Shown: piece by piece, positions 9,382-17,691 of the stretch
How the letters are laid out: every line of letters starts with the position of its first letter
Numbering within the stretch: the first letter of the stretch is position 1
Made by a program: the position numbers and the translations under genes
Source: Bifidobacterium aerophilum
Lineage (GTDB): Bacteria; Actinomycetota; Actinomycetes; Actinomycetales; Bifidobacteriaceae
Assembly: GCF_010667685.1 (NCBI RefSeq)
Contig: NZ_WHZW01000011.1
Span: 75,536 to 111,619 of the forward strand
Direction of reading: 5' to 3'
DNA length: 36,084 nucleotides
The notes under the pieces: generated by a model
What the model saw: the letters and a program-made list of their open reading frames with translations, nothing else
Told to the model about the DNA's origin: nothing
The model's database searches: none

Positions 9382-9845
9382 CAGAACGCCTCCTTGATCT
9401 GGGCGATATGGGGCGGCTGTCCGAGCGGGGCAAGAATGCTGATCACGTCGAACCGGACCCCACGGTGCGGGATGCGGCGTCCGGGGTCCAGCAGCCATTG
9501 CACTCCGGTGCGTCGCAGACCGGCCCTCTTGCGCGCGGTCACGGCCTCCTGCGGGATCCCGAATCTGGTGGAGCGTCGTGTCTTGACTTCAACGAACAGA
9601 AGCGTTCTCTGCCGGTCCATGACGATCAGGTCGAGTTCGCCGTACCGCGAGTGCCAATTACGCCCGATGATCGTGTGACCTTGCGCTTCGAGCCAGCGTT
9701 CGGCGATTCGTTCGCCGAGTTCGCCGAGCCGTTTCGGGCCGATGTCATGCCGTGCGATGAGCCGCGACAGGTCGTCCATCGACAGGTCGTCCGTGTCTGA
9801 TGCCGTCGGCGATGCCATCGCCGTTGATGATGCTGTGGTGTCCAT
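9381..9845 (-). CDS. YraN (UPF0102) family nuclease-like protein
   Basis: This 154-aa protein (from ATG 9845) has the restriction-endonuclease-like YraN core: LGELGERIAERWLEAQGH, then NWHSRYGELDLIVMDRQR and LLFVEVKTRRS, which give the D...ExK metal-binding catalytic pattern. The family is found next to comM and dprA or near rnhB in many bacteria; its biochemical role is still poorly defined. The start is uncertain. The frame extends to a TTG at 9881, and further ATGs lie at 9818 and 9779; none has a strong ribosome-binding site, and the conserved family sequence begins only near 9755. It leads an operon in which each downstream gene overlaps by ATGA. Confidence 0.87.
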   Translation of the reverse strand: MDTTASSTAMASPTASDTDDLSMDDLSRLIARHDIGPKRLGELGERIAERWLEAQGHTIIGRNWHSRYGELDLIVMDRQRTLLFVEVKTRRSTRFGIPQEAVTARKRAGLRRTGVQWLLDPGRRIPHRGVRFDVISILAPLGQPPHIAQIKEAF

Positions 9846-9925
9846 GACATCAGTGGACCAGATCGCGTCCGTCGTGCGCAAGCCGGATCGGGGTCTGTGG
9901 ACGCAGACGCCTTCCTTCGGCGTGT

Positions 9926-9978
9926 TGTGGATAAGTGGCGGTGGATAATTTCGCTGGACATTCCCTGAATGTGGATAA
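9926..9978 (-). promoter_or_regulatory. Cluster of three DnaA-box-like sites
   Basis: Reading the minus strand, TTATCCACA occurs at 9978-9970 and at 9934-9926, both exact matches to the canonical DnaA box. A one-mismatch copy, TTATCCACC, lies at 9948-9940. All three have the same orientation. The cluster occupies the otherwise empty 209 nt between the lipoprotein gene (stop 10055) and yraN, about 80 nt upstream of the likely yraN start. No dnaA, dnaN or rpmH is in the window, so this is not obviously oriC. It may be a DnaA-titration or DnaA-regulated site. Confidence 0.6.
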
Positions 9979-10054
9979 ATCGGCTACGAGGGCATGTCAT
10001 GGAGCCGGCACGCCCTCACAATCCGCACCTGTGATACGCCGCGCGTTGACGGCG

Positions 10055-11734
10055 TTACAGTCCGGCGTCGGCGAGGCTGATGTATCCGGGATCGATGAGC
10101 GTGTCCTTGAGGTTGTATGCGCTTACCGCGATCAATTGTCGTGCGATCGTCGCGGTGTCCTTGCCGTTGACCTTGGAGGAGGTCAACGACCGTAGCACGT
10201 CCGTCGTCGGCTTGTCTCCGGCATTGAGGATGCGGCACGCCTTCGCCGTGTCCTTGGCGATGGAATCGCGATCCTCCAGCGCGGTCATCCACTGCTGACC
10301 GGCGACGATCTGCGGCATGACGTCCACGTAGGCGCCGTAGCCGGTGACGATCGGCCATTTCGAGTTGACGTCCTTCGCGTCGGCATGGGAATCGGCGGTG
10401 TCGTCGGCATCCGCGTCGTCGGGCTGCGAGGACTCGGGCGCCTTGATCGGATCCGGAACCTTGCCGCGTTGCAGATCCTTGCGTCCGGTGATGTTCTCCA
10501 CGATTCCGGAAATCGTGATTGACGGGTTGATGTCGGCCGCCGAACCCGTATAGCCCAGATCGGCGAGTTCCTTGACCACGGCGGAGGCCGTGAAATCGTT
10601 CATCGCGATAACGCCGTCGATTCTGGTATGTGCATCGTCCCCCGACTTCATGCCTAACCGTTCGCGCAAGGCCTCCCGGGCATCGGATTCCTTGGCGCAT
10701 GCGAATGACACGTCGCGCCAATCGTCGTCGCCTGTATTCGCGTCCAGGGTTCCGGATGCGCTGATTGCCTTGCCTGATGCAAAATACGGCCGCAGGACGG
10801 ACCATACCCCCTTGAACGCCGCTTCTGCGAATGCCGAGCTATCCGAGGTCGGCTCCTGCGAAGCGTTTCGGGCACCGTTTGACGGCAGTCCCAACACGCC
10901 GTCCGAAGCCGATCCGGATTCGGCGGTGTAGGGCAGCAGCACCTCGATGTTCTTCGGGTTGTCCGCGCTGACCTTGTCGAGATCGAGTTTGCTGACCAGT
11001 TTCTGCGCCTGTATGCGACCGATCTGTTCGGCCGTGGACATGCGCACGTACAGATCCGGCTGGACCCCTTCGACGGTGTCTGACAGCATGACCACGTGCA
11101 TGCCGTTCTCGCGGGCGAGGTTCAAGGCGGACGTCAGTCGGGACACGGCATCCCGCGAGGACGACGTCCCCGATCCGGTGTCCGTCGCATCGTCGTCCGC
11201 GGTGACCGATTGGCTGACGTAATCGCCGTACTGGCGAACCGTATCGTCGGCGTCGGCGATGGGCGCGACGACCAGTGTGACGGCGTCGTTTGCGTTCGCG
11301 TCGGACCCGTCGCCGTTCGTATTCGACGACGAGGATATCCGTTCGACCACGTAATCCTGGATGTCACGGCTCTGCTTGTCGAGATCGCCGGCGGACGAGG
11401 AAGTGACATTACTTTTCTTGAACCCGGCGTCAATGAGAGCGTCGGTCAAAGCGGGAACGAATTTCGTCCACTTGTTCAACGGCGTGTTGCCGGATATGGT
11501 CACGCCGTCCGACGGCGTGAAAATGGCGACGGAACCGGCGGCCCGGTCCGAAGCATCGGTTCCGTCGGATGTCTTGTCGTCCTTGGATCCGTCCGATGAC
11601 GCACATGCCGTCAATCCCAGCGTCATGGCGGCGCATATCGTCATGACGGCCATCCTTCGTACGACCCTGCGCCACGGGGCGTCGGCGCGCGGCATGGCAT
11701 CCCCTGATGCTTCCATGGGGCTTCGCAAGGTCAT
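10055..11734 (-). CDS. Periplasmic-binding-protein-like lipoprotein (sugar-type)
   Basis: This 559-aa secreted lipoprotein has a long basic N-terminal region, the hydrophobic segment MAVMTICAAMTLGL and the lipobox LTAC. Cys44 is the lipidated residue, followed by an Asp/Ser/Lys-rich linker. The rest resembles the ribose-type periplasmic binding fold: SVAIFTPSDGVTISGN, a strand-helix repeat with HVVMLSDT, a long insertion rich in Asp/Ser, IDGVIAMNDFTASAVVKEL and ITISGIVEN. Family members bind sugars for ABC importers or act as sensors. No permease or ATPase gene is adjacent, so it is an orphan and its ligand is unknown. The ATG at 11734 was chosen because AAGGA lies 6 nt upstream. An ATG at 11695 (MPRADAP) would give a more ordinary signal peptide. 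Confidence 0.72.
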   Translation of the reverse strand: MTLRSPMEASGDAMPRADAPWRRVVRRMAVMTICAAMTLGLTACASSDGSKDDKTSDGTDASDRAAGSVAIFTPSDGVTISGNTPLNKWTKFVPALTDALIDAGFKKSNVTSSSAGDLDKQSRDIQDYVVERISSSSNTNGDGSDANANDAVTLVVAPIADADDTVRQYGDYVSQSVTADDDATDTGSGTSSSRDAVSRLTSALNLARENGMHVVMLSDTVEGVQPDLYVRMSTAEQIGRIQAQKLVSKLDLDKVSADNPKNIEVLLPYTAESGSASDGVLGLPSNGARNASQEPTSDSSAFAEAAFKGVWSVLRPYFASGKAISASGTLDANTGDDDWRDVSFACAKESDAREALRERLGMKSGDDAHTRIDGVIAMNDFTASAVVKELADLGYTGSAADINPSITISGIVENITGRKDLQRGKVPDPIKAPESSQPDDADADDTADSHADAKDVNSKWPIVTGYGAYVDVMPQIVAGQQWMTALEDRDSIAKDTAKACRILNAGDKPTTDVLRSLTSSKVNGKDTATIARQLIAVSAYNLKDTLIDPGYISLADAGL

Positions 11735-11793
11735 AGTCCATCCTTCCATGATCCCGTTCGGTATCTGCGCACGATTCTAGTAGCACCGATACG

Positions 11794-11837
11794 CAATGGC
11801 CTCGGAACCGCATGATCATGCGGTTCCGAGGCCATTG
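11794..11837. repeat. 44-bp perfect palindrome downstream of icd
   Basis: The two 22-nt halves are exact reverse complements with no spacer. The left half starts CAATGGCCTCGG and the right half ends CCGAGGCCATTG. It lies 17 nt after the icd stop and about 60 nt before the lipoprotein gene, both transcribed leftward. In RNA it would form a very stable hairpin with a minimal loop, but no U-run follows on either strand, so it is not a textbook intrinsic terminator. It could act as a transcription barrier, an mRNA 3'-end stabiliser or a protein-binding site. Confidence 0.85.
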
Positions 11838-11854
11838 GGGAAGTGCGGGCAGCG

Positions 11855-13075
11855 TCAGTCGTGCAGCGCCTTGGCAAGGTTGTCGTCGAGAGCGTCCATG
11901 AAACCCTCGGTGTCAAGCCATGGCTGGTCGGGGCCGATGAGCATCGCGAGATCCTTGGTCATCTGACCGCCTTCGACGGTGTCCACGATCACCTTCTCCA
12001 ATGCTTCGGCAAAATGACGCACCTCAGGGGTGCCATCCAGGTCGGCGCGATGCTTGAGGCCTCCCGTCCATGCGAAGATCGAGGCGATCGGATTCGTGGA
12101 TGTCTTCTCGCCCTTGAGCCAACGGCGGTAGTGACGCGTCACCGTGCCATGCGCGGCCTCGGCCTCCACCGTCTGACCGTCGGGAGTCATGAGCACCGAG
12201 GTCATCAGGCCCAGCGAGCCGAATCCCTGCGCCACGGAATCGGACTGCACGTCGCCGTCGTAGTTCTTGCACGCCCAGATGTAACCGCCGTGCCACTTGA
12301 GCGAGCTGGCCACCATGTCGTCGATCAGGCGGTGCTCGTAGGTAAGGCCCTCGGCCTCGAACCGGTCCTTGTACTCCGTCTCGTACACCTCGGCGAAGAT
12401 GTCCTTGAACTGGCCGTCATATGCCTTGAGGATCGTGTTCTTGGTGGACAGGTACACGGGGTAGTGGCGCATCAGGCCGTAGTTGAAGCATGCCCGCGCG
12501 AATCCCCGGATGGAATCGTTGACGTTGTACTGCACCTGTGCCACGCCGCCGTCCGGACCGTAGTCGTAGACCACGTGCTGGATCGGCTCGGAGCCGTCCT
12601 CGGGCGTGAACGTGACGGTCAGCCGTCCGGCTCCCGGAACCTTGAAATCGGTGGCCTTGTACTGGTCTCCGAACGCATGGCGCGCCACGACGATCGGCTT
12701 GGTCCACCCGGGAACAAGCCGGGGCACGTTGCTCATGACGATCGGCTCGCGGAAGATCGTGCCGCCGAGGATATTGCGGATCGTGCCGTTCGGCGACTTC
12801 CACATCTTCTTCAGGCCGAACTCCTTGACACGGGCCTCGTCCGGGGTGATCGTGGCGCATTTGACGCCGACGTGTTCGCGTTGGATCGCCCGGGCGGCAT
12901 CCACCGTCACCTGGTCGTCCGTGGCGTCGCGGTTCTCGATGCCCAGATCGTAGTAGTCGAGATCCACGTCCAGGTAGGGCAGGATCAGACGGTCCTTGAT
13001 GTCCTTCCAAATGACGCGTGTCATTTCGTCGCCGTCGAGCTCGACGACCTTGCCTTCGACCTTGATCTTGGCCAT
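11855..13075 (-). CDS. icd: Isocitrate dehydrogenase, NADP-dependent (homodimeric type)
   Basis: This 406-aa enzyme oxidatively decarboxylates isocitrate to 2-oxoglutarate, supplying the glutamate precursor in an organism with an incomplete TCA cycle. It is of the eukaryote-like dimeric type: [15 protein letters not shown] at the N-terminus, the substrate-phosphate loop [33 protein letters not shown] with the metal-binding aspartates, and [27 protein letters not shown] near residue 310, where the cofactor 2'-phosphate is read. Length matches the family (about 400-410). A strong GAGGAGG precedes the ATG. It is divergent from guaB3 across 138 nt that carry two inverted repeats. Confidence 0.95.
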   Translation of the reverse strand: MAKIKVEGKVVELDGDEMTRVIWKDIKDRLILPYLDVDLDYYDLGIENRDATDDQVTVDAARAIQREHVGVKCATITPDEARVKEFGLKKMWKSPNGTIRNILGGTIFREPIVMSNVPRLVPGWTKPIVVARHAFGDQYKATDFKVPGAGRLTVTFTPEDGSEPIQHVVYDYGPDGGVAQVQYNVNDSIRGFARACFNYGLMRHYPVYLSTKNTILKAYDGQFKDIFAEVYETEYKDRFEAEGLTYEHRLIDDMVASSLKWHGGYIWACKNYDGDVQSDSVAQGFGSLGLMTSVLMTPDGQTVEAEAAHGTVTRHYRRWLKGEKTSTNPIASIFAWTGGLKHRADLDGTPEVRHFAEALEKVIVDTVEGGQMTKDLAMLIGPDQPWLDTEGFMDALDDNLAKALHD

Positions 13076-13143
13076 GCTGCCTCCTCGGGGATTAGCGGAT
13101 ATGGGTCAAGTCCTATCGCATGTTTGTAACGGCGGGCAGGTCG

Positions 13144-13160
13144 GTTCCGAAACGCGGAAC
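13144..13160. promoter_or_regulatory. 17-bp inverted repeat in the icd/guaB3 divergent region
   Basis: GTTCCG-AAACG-CGGAAC is a perfect 6-5-6 inverted repeat about 55-70 nt before guaB3 and 70-85 nt before icd on the other strand. Its size and position suit a dimeric repressor operator, but no regulator can be named. Confidence 0.35.
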
Positions 13161-13161
13161 A

Positions 13162-13183
13162 TCGGCGTGGCCCGTAACGCCGA
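13162..13183. promoter_or_regulatory. 22-bp inverted repeat upstream of guaB3
   Basis: TCGGCGT-N8-ACGCCGA is a perfect 7-bp inverted repeat ending 30 nt before the guaB3 start codon, adjacent to the 17-bp repeat. It could be an operator or a leader hairpin. No clear -35/-10 pair or ribosome-binding site is visible between it and the ATG. Confidence 0.35.
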
Positions 13184-13213
13184 CTGTCACGACTCGGCAT
13201 TAGCCTTGGCAGC

Positions 13214-14335
13214 ATGAGTCAGGAAATTGAAATCGGTTTGGGCAAGAAGGGCCGTCTGGCCTACTCTCTGGACGATGTCGCCATCGTCCCCTCCCGGCGC
13301 ACCCGCGACCCCGAGGACGTGTCGACCGGCTGGCAGGTGGACGCCTACGAGTTCGACGTGCCGGTGATCGGCGCGCCGATGGATTCGGTGACCAGCCCCG
13401 CCACGGCGATCGCGATGGGCAAGCTCGGCGCGCTCGGCGTGCTGGATCTCGAAGGCGTATGGACGCGATACGAGGATCCGGAGCCGCTGTTGGCCGAGAT
13501 CGCCGATCTGCCGGCGGACAAGGCGACCGCCCGTATCCAGGAGATCTATGCCGAGCCCGTCAAGCCGGAGCTCATCACCGAGCGTCTGCATGAGATCCGT
13601 GATGCCGGCGTGACCGTCGCCGGCGCGCTGTCGCCGCAGCGCACCCAGCAGTTCTATTCGACGGTGGTCGATGCCGGCGTCGACCTGTTCGTGATCCGTG
13701 GCACCGTCGTGTCCGCCGAGCATGTCAGCCAAGACCATGAGCCGCTTAACCTCAAGAAGTTCATCTACGATCTCGACGTGCCGGTCATCGTCGGCGGCGC
13801 CGCCAACTACACGGCCGCGCTGCATCTCATGCGCACCGGAGCGGCCGGCGTTCTGGTCGGTTTCGGCGGTGGCGCCGTCGCCGCGACCCGCAAGACGATC
13901 GGCGTGCACGCCCCGATGGCCACCGCCATCGCCGACGTGGCCGAAGCCCGTCGCGATTACATGGACGAATCCGGCGGCCGTTATGTGCAGGTCATCGCCG
14001 ACGGCGGCATGGGAGACTCCGGCAGCTTCGTCAAGGCTCTGGCCATGGGCGCCGATGCGGTGATGCTCGGCGCGCCGCTCGCCCGCGCCGTCGAAGCTCC
14101 CGGACATGGCAAGCATTGGGGATCGGAGGCCCGTCACCAGACGCTGCCGCGAGGCTTCCGTACGGATGTCGGCACGGTGGGCACCCTGGAACAGATCCTG
14201 TTCGGGCCGAGCCATCAGGCCGACGGCCAGGTGAACTACATCGGTGCGCTGCGTCGCGCGATGGCCTCCACGGGTTACGTGGACGTCAAGAATTTCCAGC
14301 GCTGCAACGTGGTGGTAACCCCCTACGGTCGCTGA
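13214..14335 (+). CDS. guaB3: GuaB3 family IMP dehydrogenase-related protein
   Basis: This 373-aa (beta/alpha)8 protein of the IMPDH/GMPR superfamily matches the actinobacterial GuaB3 type (IMP_DH_rel_2). It lacks the CBS domain pair of true IMP dehydrogenase. Visible blocks are RLAYSLDDVAIVPSRRTRDPEDV and FDVPVIGAPMDSVTSPATA (N-terminal), LFVIRGTVVSAEHVS, VGGAANYTAALHLMRTGAAGVLVG, and ADGGMGDSGSFVKALAMGADAVMLG. The loop that holds the catalytic Cys in IMPDH/GMPR here reads FGGGAVAATRKTIG, without Cys. Work on a cyanobacterial GuaB3 indicated GMP reductase activity; whether actinobacterial members without the Cys catalyse the same reaction is uncertain. There is no good ribosome-binding site before the ATG. 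A terminator follows. Confidence 0.88.
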   Translation: MSQEIEIGLGKKGRLAYSLDDVAIVPSRRTRDPEDVSTGWQVDAYEFDVPVIGAPMDSVTSPATAIAMGKLGALGVLDLEGVWTRYEDPEPLLAEIADLPADKATARIQEIYAEPVKPELITERLHEIRDAGVTVAGALSPQRTQQFYSTVVDAGVDLFVIRGTVVSAEHVSQDHEPLNLKKFIYDLDVPVIVGGAANYTAALHLMRTGAAGVLVGFGGGAVAATRKTIGVHAPMATAIADVAEARRDYMDESGGRYVQVIADGGMGDSGSFVKALAMGADAVMLGAPLARAVEAPGHGKHWGSEARHQTLPRGFRTDVGTVGTLEQILFGPSHQADGQVNYIGALRRAMASTGYVDVKNFQRCNVVVTPYGR

Positions 14336-14389
14336 CCGGTGTGATGGCCCCGGCGGTCCGTCCATAAAATCAGCGTATTTTCAGACAAT

Positions 14390-14417
14390 AAAGCCCCCGA
14401 ATTTGACGGGGGCTTTT
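14390..14417 (+). terminator. Rho-independent terminator after guaB3
   Basis: AAAGCCCCC-N9-GGGGGCTTTT forms a strong GC stem followed by a U-run, 54 nt after the guaB3 stop. The matching A-run on the left arm could make it bidirectional. Confidence 0.92.
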
Positions 14418-14515
14418 GTCGTATGTTGAACTGGATGGGCGTTCCCGATGATGGGATCGACGACGGTGTCGCAATGAGGTGAACATCGTCCCCTCCGAGA
14501 GAAAGCAGTGAGACC

Positions 14516-15007
14516 ATGGACACCGAATACCGTTATTTCCAGCCTTGGTGCAAGACTCCCATCCCGGCCGAGGAAGGGTTCCTTCACGTCGAGTTGTCGA
14601 AGAAGCCGGTGCCTTATCACATCGCCCGGTGCTTCGAGGGCGAGATCGATTCCCGAACCTGTCTGGCGTTGGCCCTATCGGCATGCCGGATCTCCTGCAT
14701 GTCCACCGACGTGGTACGCCGCCGTCTGCCGCTCAGCAGCCTGCAACGCACGGCGACCGGGCAATGTCTCAGAAGGCTCGACACCATGTCCATCATATTG
14801 GAGGAGCAGCGTCGGATGTACCCGGAACTCGGACATCCCATGGGGACGCTGCCGGTGATCCCGCAGTCCATCAACGGCATGCTCGTCAGCCCCACGCGTA
14901 TCGAGACAACGGCCCATCTGACCATCGGATTCGATCATCATTGGGTGAACGTGATCCTTCAGCGGACCGGGTGCCGCTGGATGTGCGTGCTCGCCGATGT
15001 CGGATGA
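14516..15007 (+). CDS. Hypothetical protein, possibly Rv3235-like
   Basis: This 163-aa soluble protein has no signal peptide or membrane segment. It carries eight cysteines, spread out rather than in clear CxxC pairs. The C-terminal half (LPLSSLQRTATGQCLRRLD...HLTIGFDHHWVNVILQRTGCRWMCVLADVG) has the layout of the small actinobacterial Rv3235 family, which ends with a strand-turn-strand 'R...RW.V..L..G'. This is a resemblance by eye, not a confirmed hit. Function is unknown. It lies between the guaB3 terminator and fadD, with a weak GAGA-type ribosome-binding site before the ATG. Codon use is like the neighbours, so it appears to be a real native gene. Confidence 0.6.
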   Translation: MDTEYRYFQPWCKTPIPAEEGFLHVELSKKPVPYHIARCFEGEIDSRTCLALALSACRISCMSTDVVRRRLPLSSLQRTATGQCLRRLDTMSIILEEQRRMYPELGHPMGTLPVIPQSINGMLVSPTRIETTAHLTIGFDHHWVNVILQRTGCRWMCVLADVG

Positions 15008-15052
15008 GGGACGCGCGGCAAGCCGGTGCGTCGCTGGTGGGCGGGCAGGCGC

Positions 15053-15058
15053 TATAGT
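15053..15058 (+). promoter_or_regulatory. -10 element implying a leaderless acyl-CoA ligase mRNA
   Basis: TATAGT ends only 8 nt before the ATG at 15067, so transcription would begin at or next to the start codon. No Shine-Dalgarno sequence exists in the last 15 nt. The -35 region is not recognisable. Confidence 0.5.
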
Positions 15059-15066
15059 ATTGCGGT

Positions 15067-17121
15067 ATGTTGCGTGAATATTCCGTGGATACGATTCGGC
15101 CCACAACCGAGAAAGACACCATCTACTCGCTGCTCGCCAACCGTGTCGAGCGCGATCCGGACGATCTGATCGCGCAGTGGCAGGATGACGAGACGCGTCA
15201 ATGGCATGACGTGACGGCCGCCGAAATGGGCGGCCGTGTACGTCAGATCGCCAAGGGACTCATGGGATTGGGCGTCAAGGCCGGCAGCATGGTGCTCATC
15301 TATTCGGCCACCTGCTACGAGTGGGGTGTCGTCGATTTCGCATGCGCCGCCATCGGTGCGGTGAGCGTGCCCGTGTACGAGACCGATTCCGCCAAGCAGG
15401 CCGCGAACATCGTCGAGGATGTCGATCCGGTCATCGCCTTCGCCGGCGACTATGCGCACGCGCAGATCCTCGATCAGATCCGTGTGGGTCGCGAAAGCCT
15501 CAAATACGTCTTCAACTTCAAAGCGTCCGGATTGGATGCCGTCGCCGATTTCGGCGAGGCGATCTCCGACGAGGAGCTGGACCGTGCCATCGAACGCGTC
15601 AAGGCCGACGACATGGCCACGATCGTGTATACGTCAGGATCGACCGGCAAACCCAAGGGCGCGATGCTGTCGCACCGCAATTTCACCCACACCGTGCTCA
15701 ACGGGTATGAAGTGCTTAACGACATGCTCTACCAGCCGAGCCGACTGCTGCTGTTCCTGCCGTTGGCGCACTGCTTCGCCCGCTATATCCAATACGTGGC
15801 AATCGGCTCTCACGGCGTGGTCGGGTACATCCCCGGTGCCAAGCACCTGCTGTCCGATCTGCGCGGATTCAAGCCGACGTATCTGCTTGGTGTGCCTCGC
15901 GTCTTCGAAAAGGTGTACAACGCCGCCTCGCAGAAGGCCGGCAACGGCATCCAGGGCAGGGTGTTCGCCAAGGCCGTCGCGCATTTCGTCCGGTGGTCGA
16001 AGGATGAGCAGGAGACCGGCCGCCACTCCGTCAAGGCCCGTATCGATCATGCCTTCTTCATGAAGACGGTCGGAGCGTCGATCCGTTCGGCGCTCGGTCC
16101 GAACCTGAAGTACCTCGCCTGCGGAGGGGCGCCGCTGAACGTCGATCTCGCCCACTTCTTCAACGGACTTGACGGCATCACGTTCATTCAGGGATACGGC
16201 ATGACCGAAACCGCCGCCCCCTGCATGGTCAACTTCCAGGATTCCAACCGCGTCGGCTCCGTGGGACACCCGGGTTGCGCCCAGGTCAGACTGGCGGACG
16301 ACGACGAGCTGCTCATCCGCGGCGAAAGCGTGTTCCTCGGCTATTACAGGCAGCCCGAGCTCACCCGGGAGGTGCTCGAACCCGACGGGTGGCTGCATAC
16401 CGGTGATCTCGCGAAGATCGACGACGACGGTTTCATCTACATCACCGGCCGCAAGAAGGACATCATCATCACGGCCGGTGGCAAGAACATCAGTCCCGCC
16501 CCGATGGAGGACACGATCGGTACCTGTCCGATCGTGTCTCATGCCGTCGTGGTCGGTGACGGCAAGCCGTTCGTGTCCGCCCTCATCGAACTCGATCCGG
16601 AGATGACCCGTTCCTGGCTCGAATCCCAGGGGCTTGACCCGGACATGCCGCTTGCCGAAGTCGCGCAGTCGGATGCCGTCCGCGCATTCATCCAGCAGTA
16701 CATCGACCAGGCGAACAGCAATGTGTCCCGTGCCGAATCCGTGCGCAAGTTCGCGATCCTCGAGGACACGTTCAGCCAGGACAAGGGAACGCTCACCGCG
16801 AGCATGAAGGTCGTTCGGCCGAAAGTGCTGCAGCGGTACGCCGATGTCATCGAGAACGTGATCTACACGTCCAAGTCCCCGGCGCGGCCGCTGCCGAAGA
16901 CCGTGCAGATCCTCGACCGGACCACCGAGACGGTCAAGCAGGCGTCGGAAAGCGTCAAGCAGGCGTCGGAGAACGTGACCCCGATGGTTCGCCAGGCATT
17001 TGATACGATGCAGGACAGAATCAAGCGTCAGCAGTCCGAATCCGAACAGGATGCCCGGCCGGCGGACGATTCCCCGCAATCGGACGGGAAGAGCGCCGAC
17101 GACAACGACAATCAGGAGTAG
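15067..17121 (+). CDS. Long-chain fatty-acid-CoA ligase (AMP-forming)
   Basis: This 684-aa ANL-superfamily enzyme activates fatty acids to acyl-CoA via acyl-AMP. The P-loop-like A3 motif [20 protein letters not shown] lies near residues 184-205. [15 protein letters not shown] and [18 protein letters not shown] (A5) form the substrate/adenine site. [43 protein letters not shown] (A7-A8 region) includes the hinge and catalytic part. The size and [13 protein letters not shown] match FadD15-like long-chain ligases. An unusual C-terminal tail of about 70 residues carries two 7-residue repeats ([14 protein letters not shown]), then a helix and an acidic low-complexity end. Probably leaderless. def follows 4 nt after the stop. 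Confidence 0.92.
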   Translation: MLREYSVDTIRPTTEKDTIYSLLANRVERDPDDLIAQWQDDETRQWHDVTAAEMGGRVRQIAKGLMGLGVKAGSMVLIYSATCYEWGVVDFACAAIGAVSVPVYETDSAKQAANIVEDVDPVIAFAGDYAHAQILDQIRVGRESLKYVFNFKASGLDAVADFGEAISDEELDRAIERVKADDMATIVYTSGSTGKPKGAMLSHRNFTHTVLNGYEVLNDMLYQPSRLLLFLPLAHCFARYIQYVAIGSHGVVGYIPGAKHLLSDLRGFKPTYLLGVPRVFEKVYNAASQKAGNGIQGRVFAKAVAHFVRWSKDEQETGRHSVKARIDHAFFMKTVGASIRSALGPNLKYLACGGAPLNVDLAHFFNGLDGITFIQGYGMTETAAPCMVNFQDSNRVGSVGHPGCAQVRLADDDELLIRGESVFLGYYRQPELTREVLEPDGWLHTGDLAKIDDDGFIYITGRKKDIIITAGGKNISPAPMEDTIGTCPIVSHAVVVGDGKPFVSALIELDPEMTRSWLESQGLDPDMPLAEVAQSDAVRAFIQQYIDQANSNVSRAESVRKFAILEDTFSQDKGTLTASMKVVRPKVLQRYADVIENVIYTSKSPARPLPKTVQILDRTTETVKQASESVKQASENVTPMVRQAFDTMQDRIKRQQSESEQDARPADDSPQSDGKSADDNDNQE
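16933..16974 (+). repeat. 21-bp direct repeat inside the acyl-CoA ligase tail
   Basis: Two tandem 21-nt units (16933-16953 and 16954-16974) differ at two positions and encode [14 protein letters not shown]. They extend an amphipathic helical segment in the C-terminal tail. Confidence 0.85.
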
Positions 17122-17125
17122 ACCA

Positions 17126-17605
17126 TTGACCATTCGAGAAATTCGAGTCGTGCCGGACCCCGTGCTGCGCACGCCCTGCGACGAGATCACCTCCATCACC
17201 CCGGCGGTGCGCCGCTTGGTGGACGACCTGCTGGAAACAGTCGACGATCCCGGCCGTGCCGGTCTGTCGGCCAACCAGATCGGCGTGAACCTGCGCGCGT
17301 TCTCCTACAACATCGACGGCAAGATCGGATACATCCTCAATCCGGTGATGGAGGAACAGCGCGGCGAGCAGTACGGCGACGAGGGGTGCCTGTCGGTGCC
17401 CGGGCTGTGGTACAAGACGCGGCGCGCGGATTACGCCCGGGTTCGTGGCATCGATCTGGACGGCAGGGAAGTCGTCCTCGAGGGAAGCGGGCTGATGGGA
17501 CGCATGCTCCAGCATGAATGCGACCACCTCGACGGCCATGTCTACCTCGACCGACTCGAAAAAGAGGAACGGCGCGAGGCCATGCGCCGCATGCGCAGCC
17601 GTTGA
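17126..17605 (+). CDS. def: Peptide deformylase
   Basis: This 159-aa metalloenzyme removes the formyl group from the initiator methionine of new proteins. All three family motifs are present: motif I GLSANQIG, motif [10 protein letters not shown] and motif [12 protein letters not shown], where the Cys and two His bind Fe2+ and the Glu is catalytic. The start is assigned to TTG 17126 ([15 protein letters not shown]). It lies 8 nt after AGGAG, and the family begins with just this sequence, whereas upstream in-frame ATGs lie inside the acyl-CoA ligase tail. The gene is tightly linked to that ligase and ends in a strong terminator. Confidence 0.92.
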   Translation: MTIREIRVVPDPVLRTPCDEITSITPAVRRLVDDLLETVDDPGRAGLSANQIGVNLRAFSYNIDGKIGYILNPVMEEQRGEQYGDEGCLSVPGLWYKTRRADYARVRGIDLDGREVVLEGSGLMGRMLQHECDHLDGHVYLDRLEKEERREAMRRMRSR

Positions 17606-17651
17606 TTCCCGCCGCCGCGGCCGGTGCCGTGCGCGGGCGGACCATTGACGG

Positions 17652-17691
17652 ACGCGGGCCGGATGAGCGAATCATCCGGCCCGCGTTTTTT
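17652..17691 (+). terminator. Rho-independent terminator after def
   Basis: A perfect 15-bp stem, ACGCGGGCCGGATGA/TCATCCGGCCCGCGT, has a 5-nt loop and ends in six Ts, 47 nt after the def stop. Confidence 0.95.

Noticed and set aside
7981..9678. A 565-codon frame on the plus strand opposite comM/yraN
   Set aside because: Arg/His-rich translation typical of antisense high-GC DNA; the minus strand carries clear ComM motifs.
9926..9978. Chromosomal replication origin
   Set aside because: Only three boxes, no AT-rich unwinding region, and no dnaA, dnaN or rpmH nearby.
15634..17274. Minus-strand frame of 546 codons opposite the acyl-CoA ligase
   Set aside because: Antisense shadow of a strongly supported enzyme.
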